From the NCBI GenBank assembly GCA_020850225.1, contig JADZFD010000019.1, positions 1-35,988 on the forward strand: 35,988 nt of DNA. The letters are read 5' to 3'. Positions 15,462 to 24,314 of the stretch are shown one piece after another. Source of the DNA: Saprospiraceae bacterium. Its GTDB lineage: Bacteria > Bacteroidota > Bacteroidia > Chitinophagales > Saprospiraceae. The translations under genes and the position numbers were made by a program. The notes below the pieces were generated by a model that made no database searches, had not been told where the DNA came from, and was given only the letters and a program-made list of their open reading frames with translations. Within the stretch, counting starts at the first letter, position 1, and each line of letters starts with the position of its first letter.

Positions 15462-18050
15462 CTACTTTTTAAAGTCCTGATATATGGGCAAAGCTGTCAA
15501 TTCAGGGTCTGTTTCAGCAGCAGCTATTTTCTTAATAATGCCAAGAGTTTCGTCCAGTAACAGTTGAGCCTGCAAATCATTATGGCGATTCAGCAGTTCA
15601 CTGCTTAATTTTACCAGCGTATTCATTGCGTATAATTTTCTTTGGACACTTCCATTGGACGGATCTGCTATTTTACTGTTTGTATCAATAGCTCTTTTTA
15701 TTACATTCAGATCTTTGGATTGTACATATTCCAGATATGCAGCATAAAAATCATTTATATCCTTAAGATTTATAGTTTTAGCTTTAATATTTGCATAATC
15801 GAGGTAGGCTTCGCTTTCATCCGGAAAAAGACGTACCAGCGTACTGGCCAGATAATCCGAATCTTCGTTTTTAAACTGATTAAAATACTGATTAAAATTT
15901 TCAGACTCATTGGCCCCTATCACATACAGTGCTATTTCAAGTACCGGATACGCCTGCTCACTACTTAAAATAATATGACTCAGCAGTGAAGGGTCATAAT
16001 CCTCCTCATCGAGCAGTTTTATAAGTGCACTTCTGCGCACTCTGGAATCCGGATCTGACATAGCCATCTCCTGCAATTTATCTGCATATTGCATCGTAAG
16101 ACTGTCCGGCATATACTCAATTCCTGCAGACCTGATGAAATAGGATGCATTATCAAGCATGCCGGGAATCAAATCAATAACTGACTCAACATTTTTGATA
16201 GCATCGATTTTATCAATAAAGTTAGGTGAATGAAGAAACTGTTGTTTATACTGGTATTCACTTTTCTCCTCACTGATGTTTGCAAGCAAAACATTTTTTC
16301 CATCAAAAACATATGATACGGGTTCAGCTTTAAGATTGTTAATTACAAAATCCTGTATCGTATCCGTCATTCTGACTGGATGATATGTAATAGTACCATC
16401 GGCATAGTACAATGCAATATCTGTCGGTATAACAAACGGAAAACTGTAATTATCAGGCGTTCCGGACTGATCTGCGTGAACCTTGAGTATTTTATTCACA
16501 TCGTCATACTGATACTGAACATGAATATGTGGATGTCCTTTACCCAGAAACCATTGATTGAAAAACCAATTCAGATCCTCACCTACTGTATCCTCAAATG
16601 CCATACGCAATTCATCCAGCTCAACAGACGTACCTGCATGGAGTGTAAGATACTTGTTCAAACTTGTATAAAAGGCATCATCCCCAAGATATTTTCTCAG
16701 CATATGTAAGATAAGTCCACCCTTATTGTAACTGTGCCTGTCAAACATGGCTTCCTTGTTTTCATAATAATGATCTACCACAGGTCTGCTTTTGCCATAA
16801 TAAATCTCCTGATAATATTCATAGGTGGACAGAAGCCTGTGCAATTCAGCTTCATCCCTGCCATATTTGTGTTCCTTCCACAGATACTCAGCATAATTGG
16901 CAAAACCTTCGTTTAGTGTAAGATCTGACCAGTCTTCACAGGTTACGAGATCTCCAAACCAGTGATGAATCATTTCATGTGCAATGATATCATCATTAGG
17001 ATCGTCAATGAGTTCGCGATCTGTCTTTTGTATAAAATCCCCGAAAACCACAGCTCCTGTATTTTCCATTGCTCCTGATACATACTCATGTACCAGGACC
17101 TGACTGTATTTGTCCCATGGATATGGATAGTCAAGTATATTACTAAAAAAAGTTAGCATCTCCGGAGTGTGTTTATAAATATCTTTTGCATATTTTCCAT
17201 ATTTAGGATCAACCATATACGATAATGGTATGCCATTCCAATCGTCTTTCTCAACATGAAATGTACCGACTGCTACCATAGCGAGATAGGGTGCGTGTGG
17301 TTTATCCTGTTTCCAGTGATCGGTACGTGTTCCGTCCGCATTACTCTTCGAACTAATAAGCAGCCCATTGGAAAGCGTCGTATACTTACTATCCACTGTC
17401 AGTAAAATCTCCTGTGAAAAGCGTTCATTAGGCTTGTCAAATGTTGGAAACCACCGACTGTTATTCTCTGTTTCTCCCTGTGTCCAAATCTGGGTAGGTA
17501 CATCAGGATTACTCCCTTCCGGATTAATAAAAAACAACCCTTTATCGGATGTAATGGCCGCACTGCCTGACACAGGATTCTCATCCGGCCTGGCTGTATA
17601 TTCAATCAATAAATTGAATGTATCTTTACGGGTATAGGCTTTATCCAGCAGGACAACAAGATTATTACCGTCATACCTGTAGGTTAAATCCTTACCTGAG
17701 GCGAGAGACACTTTATGAATATCAAAGCCTACTGCATCCAATCTCAGACTGTCTATGGTATAAAAATAGGGTTTTATCCTAAGGTTAGCCATCCCAAGTA
17801 CATGACGTTGCTGCCAATCGAATCTGAGGTCTAACCGGGTATGGACTATATCGTATGTCATCGTAGCTGATGGTCGGTATAATTTTGGCATAGTATCCAA
17901 AAATGTTGAATCCGGACTGATATCTATCGGATCAAAAGTAAATTCTTCCATATGCTCTTCTTCATGATGGTGGTCAACGACCTTCCCGGTACTGCATGAA
18001 AGTGCAAAAAACATAGTAGCCAGTAAGTATCCTGCAGTTGTAAATCTCAT
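15462..18050 (-). CDS. M1 family aminopeptidase, lipoprotein
   Basis: An 862-aa zinc aminopeptidase of the M1 (gluzincin) family that trims N-terminal residues from peptides. The signal peptide ends ALSC, so Cys19 is probably lipidated and the enzyme is held in the periplasm or on the outer membrane. Catalytic features are complete: GAMEN at 326-330, HEMIH at 358-362 with Glu359, the third zinc ligand Glu381 in NEGFA exactly 18 residues on, and a probable catalytic Tyr441. The C-terminal 250 residues look helical and HEAT-like, containing SDPDSRVRRSALIKLLDEED. Just after the lipid anchor there is a short His/Glu-rich stretch, residues 26-36 (four His and six acidic or polar neighbours), which could bind metal. 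A TACCTTTG promoter element precedes the gene. Confidence 0.94.
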   Translation of the reverse strand: MRFTTAGYLLATMFFALSCSTGKVVDHHHEEEHMEEFTFDPIDISPDSTFLDTMPKLYRPSATMTYDIVHTRLDLRFDWQQRHVLGMANLRIKPYFYTIDSLRLDAVGFDIHKVSLASGKDLTYRYDGNNLVVLLDKAYTRKDTFNLLIEYTARPDENPVSGSAAITSDKGLFFINPEGSNPDVPTQIWTQGETENNSRWFPTFDKPNERFSQEILLTVDSKYTTLSNGLLISSKSNADGTRTDHWKQDKPHAPYLAMVAVGTFHVEKDDWNGIPLSYMVDPKYGKYAKDIYKHTPEMLTFFSNILDYPYPWDKYSQVLVHEYVSGAMENTGAVVFGDFIQKTDRELIDDPNDDIIAHEMIHHWFGDLVTCEDWSDLTLNEGFANYAEYLWKEHKYGRDEAELHRLLSTYEYYQEIYYGKSRPVVDHYYENKEAMFDRHSYNKGGLILHMLRKYLGDDAFYTSLNKYLTLHAGTSVELDELRMAFEDTVGEDLNWFFNQWFLGKGHPHIHVQYQYDDVNKILKVHADQSGTPDNYSFPFVIPTDIALYYADGTITYHPVRMTDTIQDFVINNLKAEPVSYVFDGKNVLLANISEEKSEYQYKQQFLHSPNFIDKIDAIKNVESVIDLIPGMLDNASYFIRSAGIEYMPDSLTMQYADKLQEMAMSDPDSRVRRSALIKLLDEEDYDPSLLSHIILSSEQAYPVLEIALYVIGANESENFNQYFNQFKNEDSDYLASTLVRLFPDESEAYLDYANIKAKTINLKDINDFYAAYLEYVQSKDLNVIKRAIDTNSKIADPSNGSVQRKLYAMNTLVKLSSELLNRHNDLQAQLLLDETLGIIKKIAAAETDPELTALPIYQDFKK

Positions 18051-18077
18051 TGTATTAAAAATTTGAAATTAAGGTGA

Positions 18078-18085
18078 CAAAGGTA
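18078..18085 (-). promoter_or_regulatory. TAnnTTTG -7 element for the M1 aminopeptidase gene
   Basis: CAAAGGTA on the plus strand is TACCTTTG on the minus strand, 27 bases upstream of the start codon. The rest of the 307-base divergent gap (18051-18357) shows nothing else that I can support. Confidence 0.5.
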
Positions 18086-18357
18086 GTTGAAAAAAACCAA
18101 TAAATAAGCCAAATACATCGTTTGAAACCAATAACAAAGATTTTACTAATCCAACTGAACAACAATCCTGATAAAGAAACTAAGATTACCTATATTATTA
18201 TGAAAAAATGTATGTATCTTTTGTTATAATCTTTAATCCCTTTTAACAAAAGCAAACATGATAACTTTAAGACATCCCACAACGTTATAAATCTACACGC
18301 AAATTTGGTATACTAATTGATAAAACATTAATTAAATATTATAAAATAATTTAATAT

Positions 18358-19509
18358 ATGCAGAAAAAGATATGTCTTGTTTTAGTAGTAATGTGGCTGT
18401 ATAATGTCAGTTATGGACAACTATTACTGGATACCGAAGTCCAGCAATCACAGTATGCCAATGCTGAAAAAACAAATATGGTCTTAGTGGATTTTTGGGC
18501 AACGTGGTGTGGTCCGTGCGTCTATGCGTCTCAGTATCTGAATGACCTGCAGCAGATGTTTCCGGATGAATTATATATTGTTTCTCTCTCCAATGAAGAC
18601 CTGAGTAAAGTTGAGCAATTTATCAAAAAACATCCTGTAGGGCTTAATGTAAGTATTGATGAAGGTAAATCCAACTTTGATAAATACAATGTTCAGTCAT
18701 TGCCATATAGTGTACTGTTGGATGCTTCAGGACAGATAATCTGGTCTGGCAACCCTACAAACCTGAAACCAGAGATAGTCAGAAAGCTATCAGCAAAACT
18801 CAAAACTCCCATATACCCAAATCATTTTATAAAGTACAGTAATCGTAGTAAAAATATCGTAGAAACACATATCTCAGAGGATATTCCTGTCATCAAAGAC
18901 TACAAAATAAGTACACTCCAACAAGCATTTGAAGCTGATGAAGCCATCATTGAGAAAGTAGGCAATTATACCATAGTATACGGAGGACTCAGGCAGATAC
19001 TTGCATATTTACTGATGGCAAATCCGCTACAGATCGATGTACCCTATACGATGCATAAGACCATTAAGTTAGTCCTCAATGACTTATCGGATACGGTAAG
19101 CAAAGCAGATATAGCCATCAGGATACTATCAGATGCAGGTATGCAGTTGAAACCGGGAATCAGAAAAGGCGAGGTATTGAAGCTTGATTTTGAAGGTTCG
19201 TTTGAAAACTGGTGGGATAAAAACAGTATTCAGTGGGGATCTGACCTGCATCAGGCATTCCTGGTAACAGGTGATGGATTTAAAGCTGACGATATAGATT
19301 TTGTGACTTTTATCTATAAACTTTCCGAAATCAAGGGCATTCCTGTTGTTTTTGACCGGACTATCCCATTTCCAAAAGGTGTTTACGATTGGGATTTTCA
19401 TTACAGATATTACGACCTCATGGCTATGAATCTGGAAAGATTAGGTATCACTTCTCAAATCACTGAAGCTGAATATCCCGTATATGTTGTTGAAAGTCTG
19501 TATAAATAA
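18358..19509 (+). CDS. Exported thioredoxin-fold protein with a C-terminal DUF3738-like region
   Basis: A 383-aa exported protein. Residues 1-20 form a signal peptide (NVSYGQ). The thioredoxin domain (about 25-150) has the active site WATWCGPC with Cys51 and Cys54 and a cis-proline loop at SLPYS, so it should act as a periplasmic thiol-disulfide oxidoreductase. The C-terminal half (about 190-383) is not a thioredoxin fold. Its segments (LSEIKGIPVVFDRT, GVYDWDFHY, LERLGITSQITEAEYPVYVVE) resemble the order of elements in DUF3738 proteins, but I hold this loosely. Fusions of a thioredoxin with that kind of domain are sometimes seen in Bacteroidota and Acidobacteria. No operon partner; the OmpA gene is convergent. 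Confidence 0.82.
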   Translation: MQKKICLVLVVMWLYNVSYGQLLLDTEVQQSQYANAEKTNMVLVDFWATWCGPCVYASQYLNDLQQMFPDELYIVSLSNEDLSKVEQFIKKHPVGLNVSIDEGKSNFDKYNVQSLPYSVLLDASGQIIWSGNPTNLKPEIVRKLSAKLKTPIYPNHFIKYSNRSKNIVETHISEDIPVIKDYKISTLQQAFEADEAIIEKVGNYTIVYGGLRQILAYLLMANPLQIDVPYTMHKTIKLVLNDLSDTVSKADIAIRILSDAGMQLKPGIRKGEVLKLDFEGSFENWWDKNSIQWGSDLHQAFLVTGDGFKADDIDFVTFIYKLSEIKGIPVVFDRTIPFPKGVYDWDFHYRYYDLMAMNLERLGITSQITEAEYPVYVVESLYK

Positions 19510-19539
19510 TGTATATATGACTTTGTAAAGTATATAATC

Positions 19540-19570
19540 AAAAAGAGCCATCCCTAAAAAGAAATGGCTC
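19540..19570 (-). terminator. Intrinsic terminator of the OmpA gene
   Basis: On the minus strand GAGCCAT and ATGGCTC (plus-strand 19564-19570 and 19545-19551) form a 7-bp stem with a 12-base loop, followed at once by T5. It lies 34 bases beyond the OmpA stop codon. On the plus strand the T tract is 10 bases away, so it would serve the thioredoxin gene less well. Confidence 0.75.
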
Positions 19571-19603
19571 CGATTGTATATTTTTTCAATTAGCTTACTA
19601 ACA

Positions 19604-20713
19604 TTAGTTTCCTAGTATTCTAAACTCTGTACGTCTGTTTTTCTGATGCTCAGCATCTGTACATTGTACGCCTTTCTTACAGTGATTGATCAATTGTGTA
19701 TCACCAAAACCTTTTGCAATCATTCTTGAGCGGTTGATTCCTTTGGATGCCAGATAATCAACTACTGACTGTGCTCTCTGTTGTGACAATGCCATATTGT
19801 ATTCAGGATTACCCTGAGCGTCTGTATGAGACATGATTTCGACACTTGCCTGCTTACCCTGCAACAACGGTAAAAGTCGCTGGTCGATCACTTTTTTAGA
19901 TTCACTGGTTAATTCAGCGCTATTCAATTTATAAAAAATTGGAAGCGGAGTACCTGATAATAATTTACAGTCAACTTCTTCCCATACAGTTATTCCACCT
20001 TTTTTGGTAAGTACTTGCTTTGTTACTGTAGTATATTCTGCTGGTACTGTTACTTTTTCAGATTTTGCAGGTGTTACCAATACTGTTTTGGTGATGGTAG
20101 CGTACTCAGCAGGGATTTCTACTTCATCCATTCTTGCCGGTGTTTTTACAACCTGCTTTTTATAGGTAGCACCTACCTCAGCAACCGTACTTTCTGTAGT
20201 GAATGCGTCTTTAGTCAATGTTGTCTGAGCAACAGTTTTTGATTGAGCCGGAGATTCTGTAAAACATGCTGTCATACAGTTTTCCTTATTAGCATCCGGG
20301 CAGTTGGCAAGAACCTTGTATTCCCATCTTGAAGTCGTTGGAAAAGTCTCAACTGTTTCAGATGATGATCCAAAAGCTGCGGGAACGATACTTAAGGCGT
20401 TACCTTTTTCTTTTTTAACATAAGGAACATCAATTGTTTCATAAACAGCAGGTACATAAACCAATTTTTTACTTGCTTCTTTTACAAGTACTTTCTCTGT
20501 TACATCCTTATATACTGCTGGTGTAGTTTTTAGTGTAGAATATTCCGGTTTTGTCTTGATTTTAACTTCTTCCGTTTTAAATTCATCTTTTGTTATACAT
20601 TTGATATAACATTTACCCGGCTGTGGATTCTCAGGTAATCCCGGGTTGTTTTGGGCTTGTACAGTCAATATACTTCCCATAAATACAAATAAAATTAATG
20701 CTACATTTTTCAT
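19604..20713 (-). CDS. OmpA family outer membrane protein with duplicated N-terminal modules
   Basis: A 369-aa envelope protein. Signal peptide 1-20 (TVQAQ). The C-terminal OmpA-like peptidoglycan-binding domain (about 256-367) is complete, with FYKLNSAELT, the HTDAQGNPEYN loop and LSQQRAQSVVDYL, whose Asp and Arg bind diaminopimelate. The N-terminal part is not a barrel. It holds two related modules, each opening with CxxxC (Cys35/Cys39 and Cys146/Cys150) and continuing with repeats of the form VPAxYxTVTKxVLVxPA (about 60-100 and 190-236). Such repeats are seen in other Bacteroidota OmpA-family proteins and probably form an extended beta structure that links the wall to the outer membrane. 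No promoter element was recognised in the 228-base upstream gap. Confidence 0.88.
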   Translation of the reverse strand: MKNVALILFVFMGSILTVQAQNNPGLPENPQPGKCYIKCITKDEFKTEEVKIKTKPEYSTLKTTPAVYKDVTEKVLVKEASKKLVYVPAVYETIDVPYVKKEKGNALSIVPAAFGSSSETVETFPTTSRWEYKVLANCPDANKENCMTACFTESPAQSKTVAQTTLTKDAFTTESTVAEVGATYKKQVVKTPARMDEVEIPAEYATITKTVLVTPAKSEKVTVPAEYTTVTKQVLTKKGGITVWEEVDCKLLSGTPLPIFYKLNSAELTSESKKVIDQRLLPLLQGKQASVEIMSHTDAQGNPEYNMALSQQRAQSVVDYLASKGINRSRMIAKGFGDTQLINHCKKGVQCTDAEHQKNRRTEFRILGN

Positions 20714-20902
20714 TGAAAAAAATTTTGATTTTGATTAAAAATGAATAAACTGTATAAACTATACTGTTCATTAATGTAATGATTAATTATTAGACACATA
20801 ATGGTGTATTAAGTCACGATTTTAATCATATTAGTTACAATTTTGTGACATAAGTGCATGTCATTATAATATTTTGAATTTTTTCAATTCATTTCGGGTT
20901 AA

Positions 20903-20910
20903 TATATTTG
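20903..20910 (+). promoter_or_regulatory. TAnnTTTG -7 element for the ComF-like gene
   Basis: TATATTTG, 31 bases upstream of the ATG at 20942. A TTTG exists upstream at 20873-20876 but at 26 bases, too far to be a good -33 element. Confidence 0.5.
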
Positions 20911-20941
20911 TATGAAACCTATCTCAATTTTATTGTAGAAT

Positions 20942-21652
20942 ATGCTGATACTTAAAAAAATAGGAAATGTATTTGAATTGATTTTCAAAGTTTTGTTTCC
21001 TGATCTTTGTCTGGCGTGTTCTATGCGTCCTAAATCCAAAACTACAATATTTTGCAGTCACTGTCTGACATCGCTCCCACTGACAGATCACTTTGAAGTA
21101 AAGATGAACACAGTTAAGATGCACCTGGCAGGAAGAGTTCCCTTACATCATGGCGCTGCATTGCTGACTTTCAGAAAGGAAGGCATCGTCCAGCATATTT
21201 TACATCAGCTTAAATACAAGAACAGACCCGTCATTGGTAAAGTTATGGGTAAAATGGCTGCTTCAAAATTAGAACAATCTGTATTGTTTGAAAAGCCGGA
21301 TATCGTCATTCCTGTACCCATTCATCCCAATAAAATAAAGAAAAGAGGCTATAATCAAAGTACTGTATTCGGCCATAGCTTAGGTAAGGCAATCCATGTA
21401 CCATGTGATGATACAATCCTGATTAAAATTATAGAAAACCCTTCTCAGACAGGCAAGTCCCGAACAGAACGTGTAGACAATGTAGCCGGTGGATTCAAGG
21501 TAGTCCGGACATCGGCTATCCTTAACAAGCACATTCTTGTAGTTGATGATGTAATAACAACCGGAGCCACCATCGAAGCTTGCTGCAATATATTACTTGA
21601 CGCGGGTGCCGGCAAGATATCTGTACTTTGTATTGCTGCAGCAGAGAGTTAA
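20942..21652 (+). CDS. ComF family phosphoribosyltransferase-like protein
   Basis: A 236-aa protein of the ComF/GntX family. The N-terminus has a four-cysteine zinc-finger-like motif (Cys23-x2-Cys26 and Cys38-x2-Cys41), followed by a type I phosphoribosyltransferase fold. The PRPP-binding loop is clear: ILVVDDVITTGATIEAC at about 198-214. KKRGYNQS (about 133-140) and SRTERVDNV are other family signatures. In competent bacteria ComF helps DNA transfer across the inner membrane, but most homologues have no proven reaction. No other competence gene is in the window. Transcribed in the same direction as the membrane protein gene 98 bases downstream, which has its own promoter element. Confidence 0.9.
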   Translation: MLILKKIGNVFELIFKVLFPDLCLACSMRPKSKTTIFCSHCLTSLPLTDHFEVKMNTVKMHLAGRVPLHHGAALLTFRKEGIVQHILHQLKYKNRPVIGKVMGKMAASKLEQSVLFEKPDIVIPVPIHPNKIKKRGYNQSTVFGHSLGKAIHVPCDDTILIKIIENPSQTGKSRTERVDNVAGGFKVVRTSAILNKHILVVDDVITTGATIEACCNILLDAGAGKISVLCIAAAES

Positions 21653-21716
21653 AAGACATTGATTGAATATATTTAATATCAGATATAAATATATATTACA
21701 TTTCAATTATATATTG

Positions 21717-21724
21717 TATTTTTG
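21717..21724 (+). promoter_or_regulatory. TAnnTTTG -7 element
   Basis: TATTTTTG, 26 bases upstream of the ATG at 21751; transcription should begin near 21730. Confidence 0.45.
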
Positions 21725-21750
21725 CAGAATAAATCAAAATCATCCTATCT

Positions 21751-22359
21751 ATGTCCGAAGATATAAATCCTTATGTAAGGGAATTGAAAACCCAGCGTTT
21801 GCAGGAGATACTGGATCAGTTCGAAAACAACACATCAACTGAAACACCCGAAATGACTTTGGCTGAATCCAAGCGTGTGGAACTTATGCGCAAAATGAGG
21901 GAAGATACAGACAAAAAGGAATATATGATCATGCTGAATGCCATCGTAATACTGGCAGCGATTGTCATGCTGACACATTATATAGTATTCATGCATCTGC
22001 TGTCCATTTTATTACTTATTGTTATACTGACATTCTTTGTTTTTGTACGCAGGAAACTTACCATTGCTACCCTGGCGCTTTCTTCTTTCAAGAATGATTT
22101 TGACCAATATTTATGGGAAGGATTCCATTTGAAGGAAATGCGGTATGCCGCCGTCAAATTGACTTTTTTGATATTCTTCCCTGTTATTACTGTATTTCTT
22201 TGGGATATCGTGATGGTACAAAACAGTCTGAATGGCATCTGGACTAACTTTATAGTTGCACTTGCAGTATCAACTATGGGTTGGATTATATTTTTTCATG
22301 ACGACAAAACTGTTCTGGAAGGCATCGAAGTAGATCTCAAAGCGTTGGAATACATGTAG
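21751..22359 (+). CDS. Four-helix membrane protein of unknown function
   Basis: A 202-aa protein that I do not recognise. The first 57 residues are charged and probably helical, lying in the cytoplasm (QRLQEILDQFENN, SKRVELMRKMREDTDKKEY). Two hydrophobic helices follow (about 58-78 and 81-99), a basic loop RRKLTIATLAL..., then two more (about 134-152 and 163-181) and a short acidic tail. No catalytic motif or known signature is visible. It ends 22 bases from the convergent thioredoxin-like gene, with no terminator between. Confidence 0.72.
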   Translation: MSEDINPYVRELKTQRLQEILDQFENNTSTETPEMTLAESKRVELMRKMREDTDKKEYMIMLNAIVILAAIVMLTHYIVFMHLLSILLLIVILTFFVFVRRKLTIATLALSSFKNDFDQYLWEGFHLKEMRYAAVKLTFLIFFPVITVFLWDIVMVQNSLNGIWTNFIVALAVSTMGWIIFFHDDKTVLEGIEVDLKALEYM

Positions 22360-22381
22360 ACAACCTATTTGCGCATGAAGG

Positions 22382-22918
22382 CTATTTGCTGTAATATGCC
22401 TGATGATTATATTGACTCATAAACTTATTCCATGGTATAGATTTATGACTGTTTGTACCAAAATAGGCAATAATCATCTCAAAATTATCAACATCCTGAA
22501 ATCCCGGGATAGCCTGAATCAGATTAAAATCTTCATCCAGAAATACACCCGTCGGATAACTCATCCTGCCTTGCATCAGATATGCTGCCAATTCGTGATA
22601 TCCCCTTCTGCCACTATTTACGTATTTGTATTCAACGCCTTTCAGGATCACGGATTCCTTCATCTCTGCATTAAATTTTACAGGATAGTAATTTTCATTT
22701 ATATATTTGGCAATGTGATTTTCTGCAAAGGTAGAGTGATCTAGTTTTTTACACCAACCACACCAATCCGTATAGATATCTACAAAAATTTTCTTTTTAA
22801 CCTTTTTAGATTTTTCCAGGGCCTCATCCCAAGTATTCCACTTAATCTTATTTTGTGCATGAACAGTATATGTTGACAGCATTAAAACAAACCACGAAAA
22901 ATACAAATACCTTGACAT
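22382..22918 (-). CDS. Exported thioredoxin-like protein (CGWC)
   Basis: A 178-aa periplasmic thioredoxin-fold protein. Signal peptide about 1-21 (TVHAQ). The active site is IYTDWCGWCKKLD with Cys53 and Cys56, followed by the helix-strand pattern of the DUF255/thioredoxin_7 group, and SYPTGVFLDED supplies the cis-proline. CGWC is typical of this group in Bacteroidota rather than of classical thioredoxin (CGPC). It is likely to reduce or rearrange disulfides in exported proteins; a specific partner is not evident. The start ATG at 22918 gives the signal peptide directly. Confidence 0.87.
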   Translation of the reverse strand: MSRYLYFSWFVLMLSTYTVHAQNKIKWNTWDEALEKSKKVKKKIFVDIYTDWCGWCKKLDHSTFAENHIAKYINENYYPVKFNAEMKESVILKGVEYKYVNSGRRGYHELAAYLMQGRMSYPTGVFLDEDFNLIQAIPGFQDVDNFEMIIAYFGTNSHKSIPWNKFMSQYNHQAYYSK

Positions 22919-23258
22919 TGAAAATACAATCTATATGATAATAATATAAAGATAACTCTTTGTTGCTTTAAAAAGGTTATTAAAAGTCATATTTTAAAAC
23001 AGAATTAACATTTCTGTTGTCGCTTTTATAGTCATTCTGTATAATTCAGGGATTTATATTAACATTTTCATTATGAATAAATTACAACCAGCTTAATAAT
23101 ATAGTCAACCTACTGAAAAAGTAACATTTACAAACAATCGTCATATTATTCATGATATATGATAAAGTTTACAAGTGTATGAGCATGTTTAATTCATGTG
23201 GTTGAATTTATCTTATTCTTTAGATTCCGATATTTAAATTCTATATTTGCACCTTCTA
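22919..23258. other. Divergent intergenic region
   Basis: 340 bases between the thioredoxin-like gene and mnmH. It is AT-rich and carries the mnmH promoter at its right end; no repeat, RNA gene or strong hairpin was seen. Confidence 0.4.
23242..23249 (+). promoter_or_regulatory. TAnnTTTG -7 element for mnmH-selD
   Basis: TATATTTG ends only 9 bases before the ATG at 23259. The transcript would then start almost at the start codon. An in-frame TTG at 23247 lies inside this element and is unlikely to be used. Confidence 0.55.
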
Positions 23259-24290
23259 ATGATCAGCAGAGTTTCCATAGAGGATTATTTCAAACAACGG
23301 GATTCAGCACCTTTGCTGGATGTACGTGCACCTATGGAATTCAGTAAGGGACATATTCCTGGTGCGCACAATCTCCCACTTTTTTCAGATGAAGAGCGTG
23401 CAATCATCGGTACACTATACAAGCAGGAAGGTCGTGAAACTGCCATTCTGACAGGATTTGATTTTGTCGGCAACAAGTGGAGAAAATTTATTGAAACAGC
23501 AGTGGAGCTGGCACCTGACAAGAGGGTATTTGTACATTGCTGGCGTGGCGGTATGCGCAGCGGAGCCATGGCATGGGCTCTTGATTTTTACGGTTTTGAA
23601 GTTAGTGTGTTGGAAGGTGGATACAAGGCATTCAGGCACTGGATTCTCGATGCTTTTGAACAGGATTACAAACTGTGGTTACTCGGAGGTATGACGGGTT
23701 CACACAAAACAGAAATTCTACACGAAATAGGATTATGTGGCAGGCAGATAATCGATCTGGAAGGGCTTGCACATCATCAGGGTTCTGCATTCGGAAGCAT
23801 GAACAAATGGACACAACCGACACAGGAACAGTTTGAAAATGAACTGGGCAACATCCTGAGAGGGATGCATCTTCAGGAAGCCATATGGGTCGAGGATGAA
23901 AGCCGTACCATAGGTAAAGTAGCCATTCCGAATGTCTTCTGGAAACAAATGCAGACCAAATCTTTGATAGAAATACATATCGGGCGTGAAGAAAGATTGA
24001 ATTTTCTAACCCAGGAATATGGAAGTTTAAATAAGGATTTTTTAATAGAAAAAACGGAGCAGATCAGAAAGCGGCTTGGATTTGATCGGGCGGCTCTGGC
24101 TATTCAGGCCATAAAGGAAGATAATATGCGGGAATTTGTAAGTATAGTACTTGATTATTATGACAAAGCATATCAGGGATGCATCAGCCGCAGACATCCT
24201 GATACGATACACGCCTTACAATTTGAATATGCAACGCCCCGTGAAAGTGCACAAATTGTAATGAAATTCGTACGATACATAACGTATTAA
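23259..24290 (+). CDS. mnmH: tRNA 2-selenouridine synthase
   Basis: A 343-aa enzyme (also called SelU/YbbB) that replaces the sulfur of 2-thiouridine at the wobble position of certain tRNAs with selenium, using selenophosphate, through a geranylated intermediate. The N-terminal rhodanese domain (1-125) has the essential cysteine at Cys94 in FVHCWRGGMRSG. The C-terminal P-loop domain begins at about 141 with GGMTGSHKTEIL, where His149 takes the place of the glycine normally seen in the GSGKT P-loop. LEGLAHHQGSAFG and VEDESRTIG are the following family motifs. The ATG at 23259 is chosen because the upstream TTG sits in the promoter. It is the first gene of a two-gene operon with selD. Confidence 0.95.
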   Translation: MISRVSIEDYFKQRDSAPLLDVRAPMEFSKGHIPGAHNLPLFSDEERAIIGTLYKQEGRETAILTGFDFVGNKWRKFIETAVELAPDKRVFVHCWRGGMRSGAMAWALDFYGFEVSVLEGGYKAFRHWILDAFEQDYKLWLLGGMTGSHKTEILHEIGLCGRQIIDLEGLAHHQGSAFGSMNKWTQPTQEQFENELGNILRGMHLQEAIWVEDESRTIGKVAIPNVFWKQMQTKSLIEIHIGREERLNFLTQEYGSLNKDFLIEKTEQIRKRLGFDRAALAIQAIKEDNMREFVSIVLDYYDKAYQGCISRRHPDTIHALQFEYATPRESAQIVMKFVRYITY

Positions 24291-24300
24291 ATCAAAAACA

Positions 24301-24306
24301 AAGGAG
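24301..24306 (+). promoter_or_regulatory. Shine-Dalgarno site of selD
   Basis: AAGGAG with an 8-base spacer to the ATG at 24315. Bacteroidota genes rarely carry such a site, and no other gene in the window shows one this good. It may help reinitiation after mnmH, or mark a gene of outside origin. Confidence 0.6.
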
Positions 24307-24314
24307 TTCTTTAA

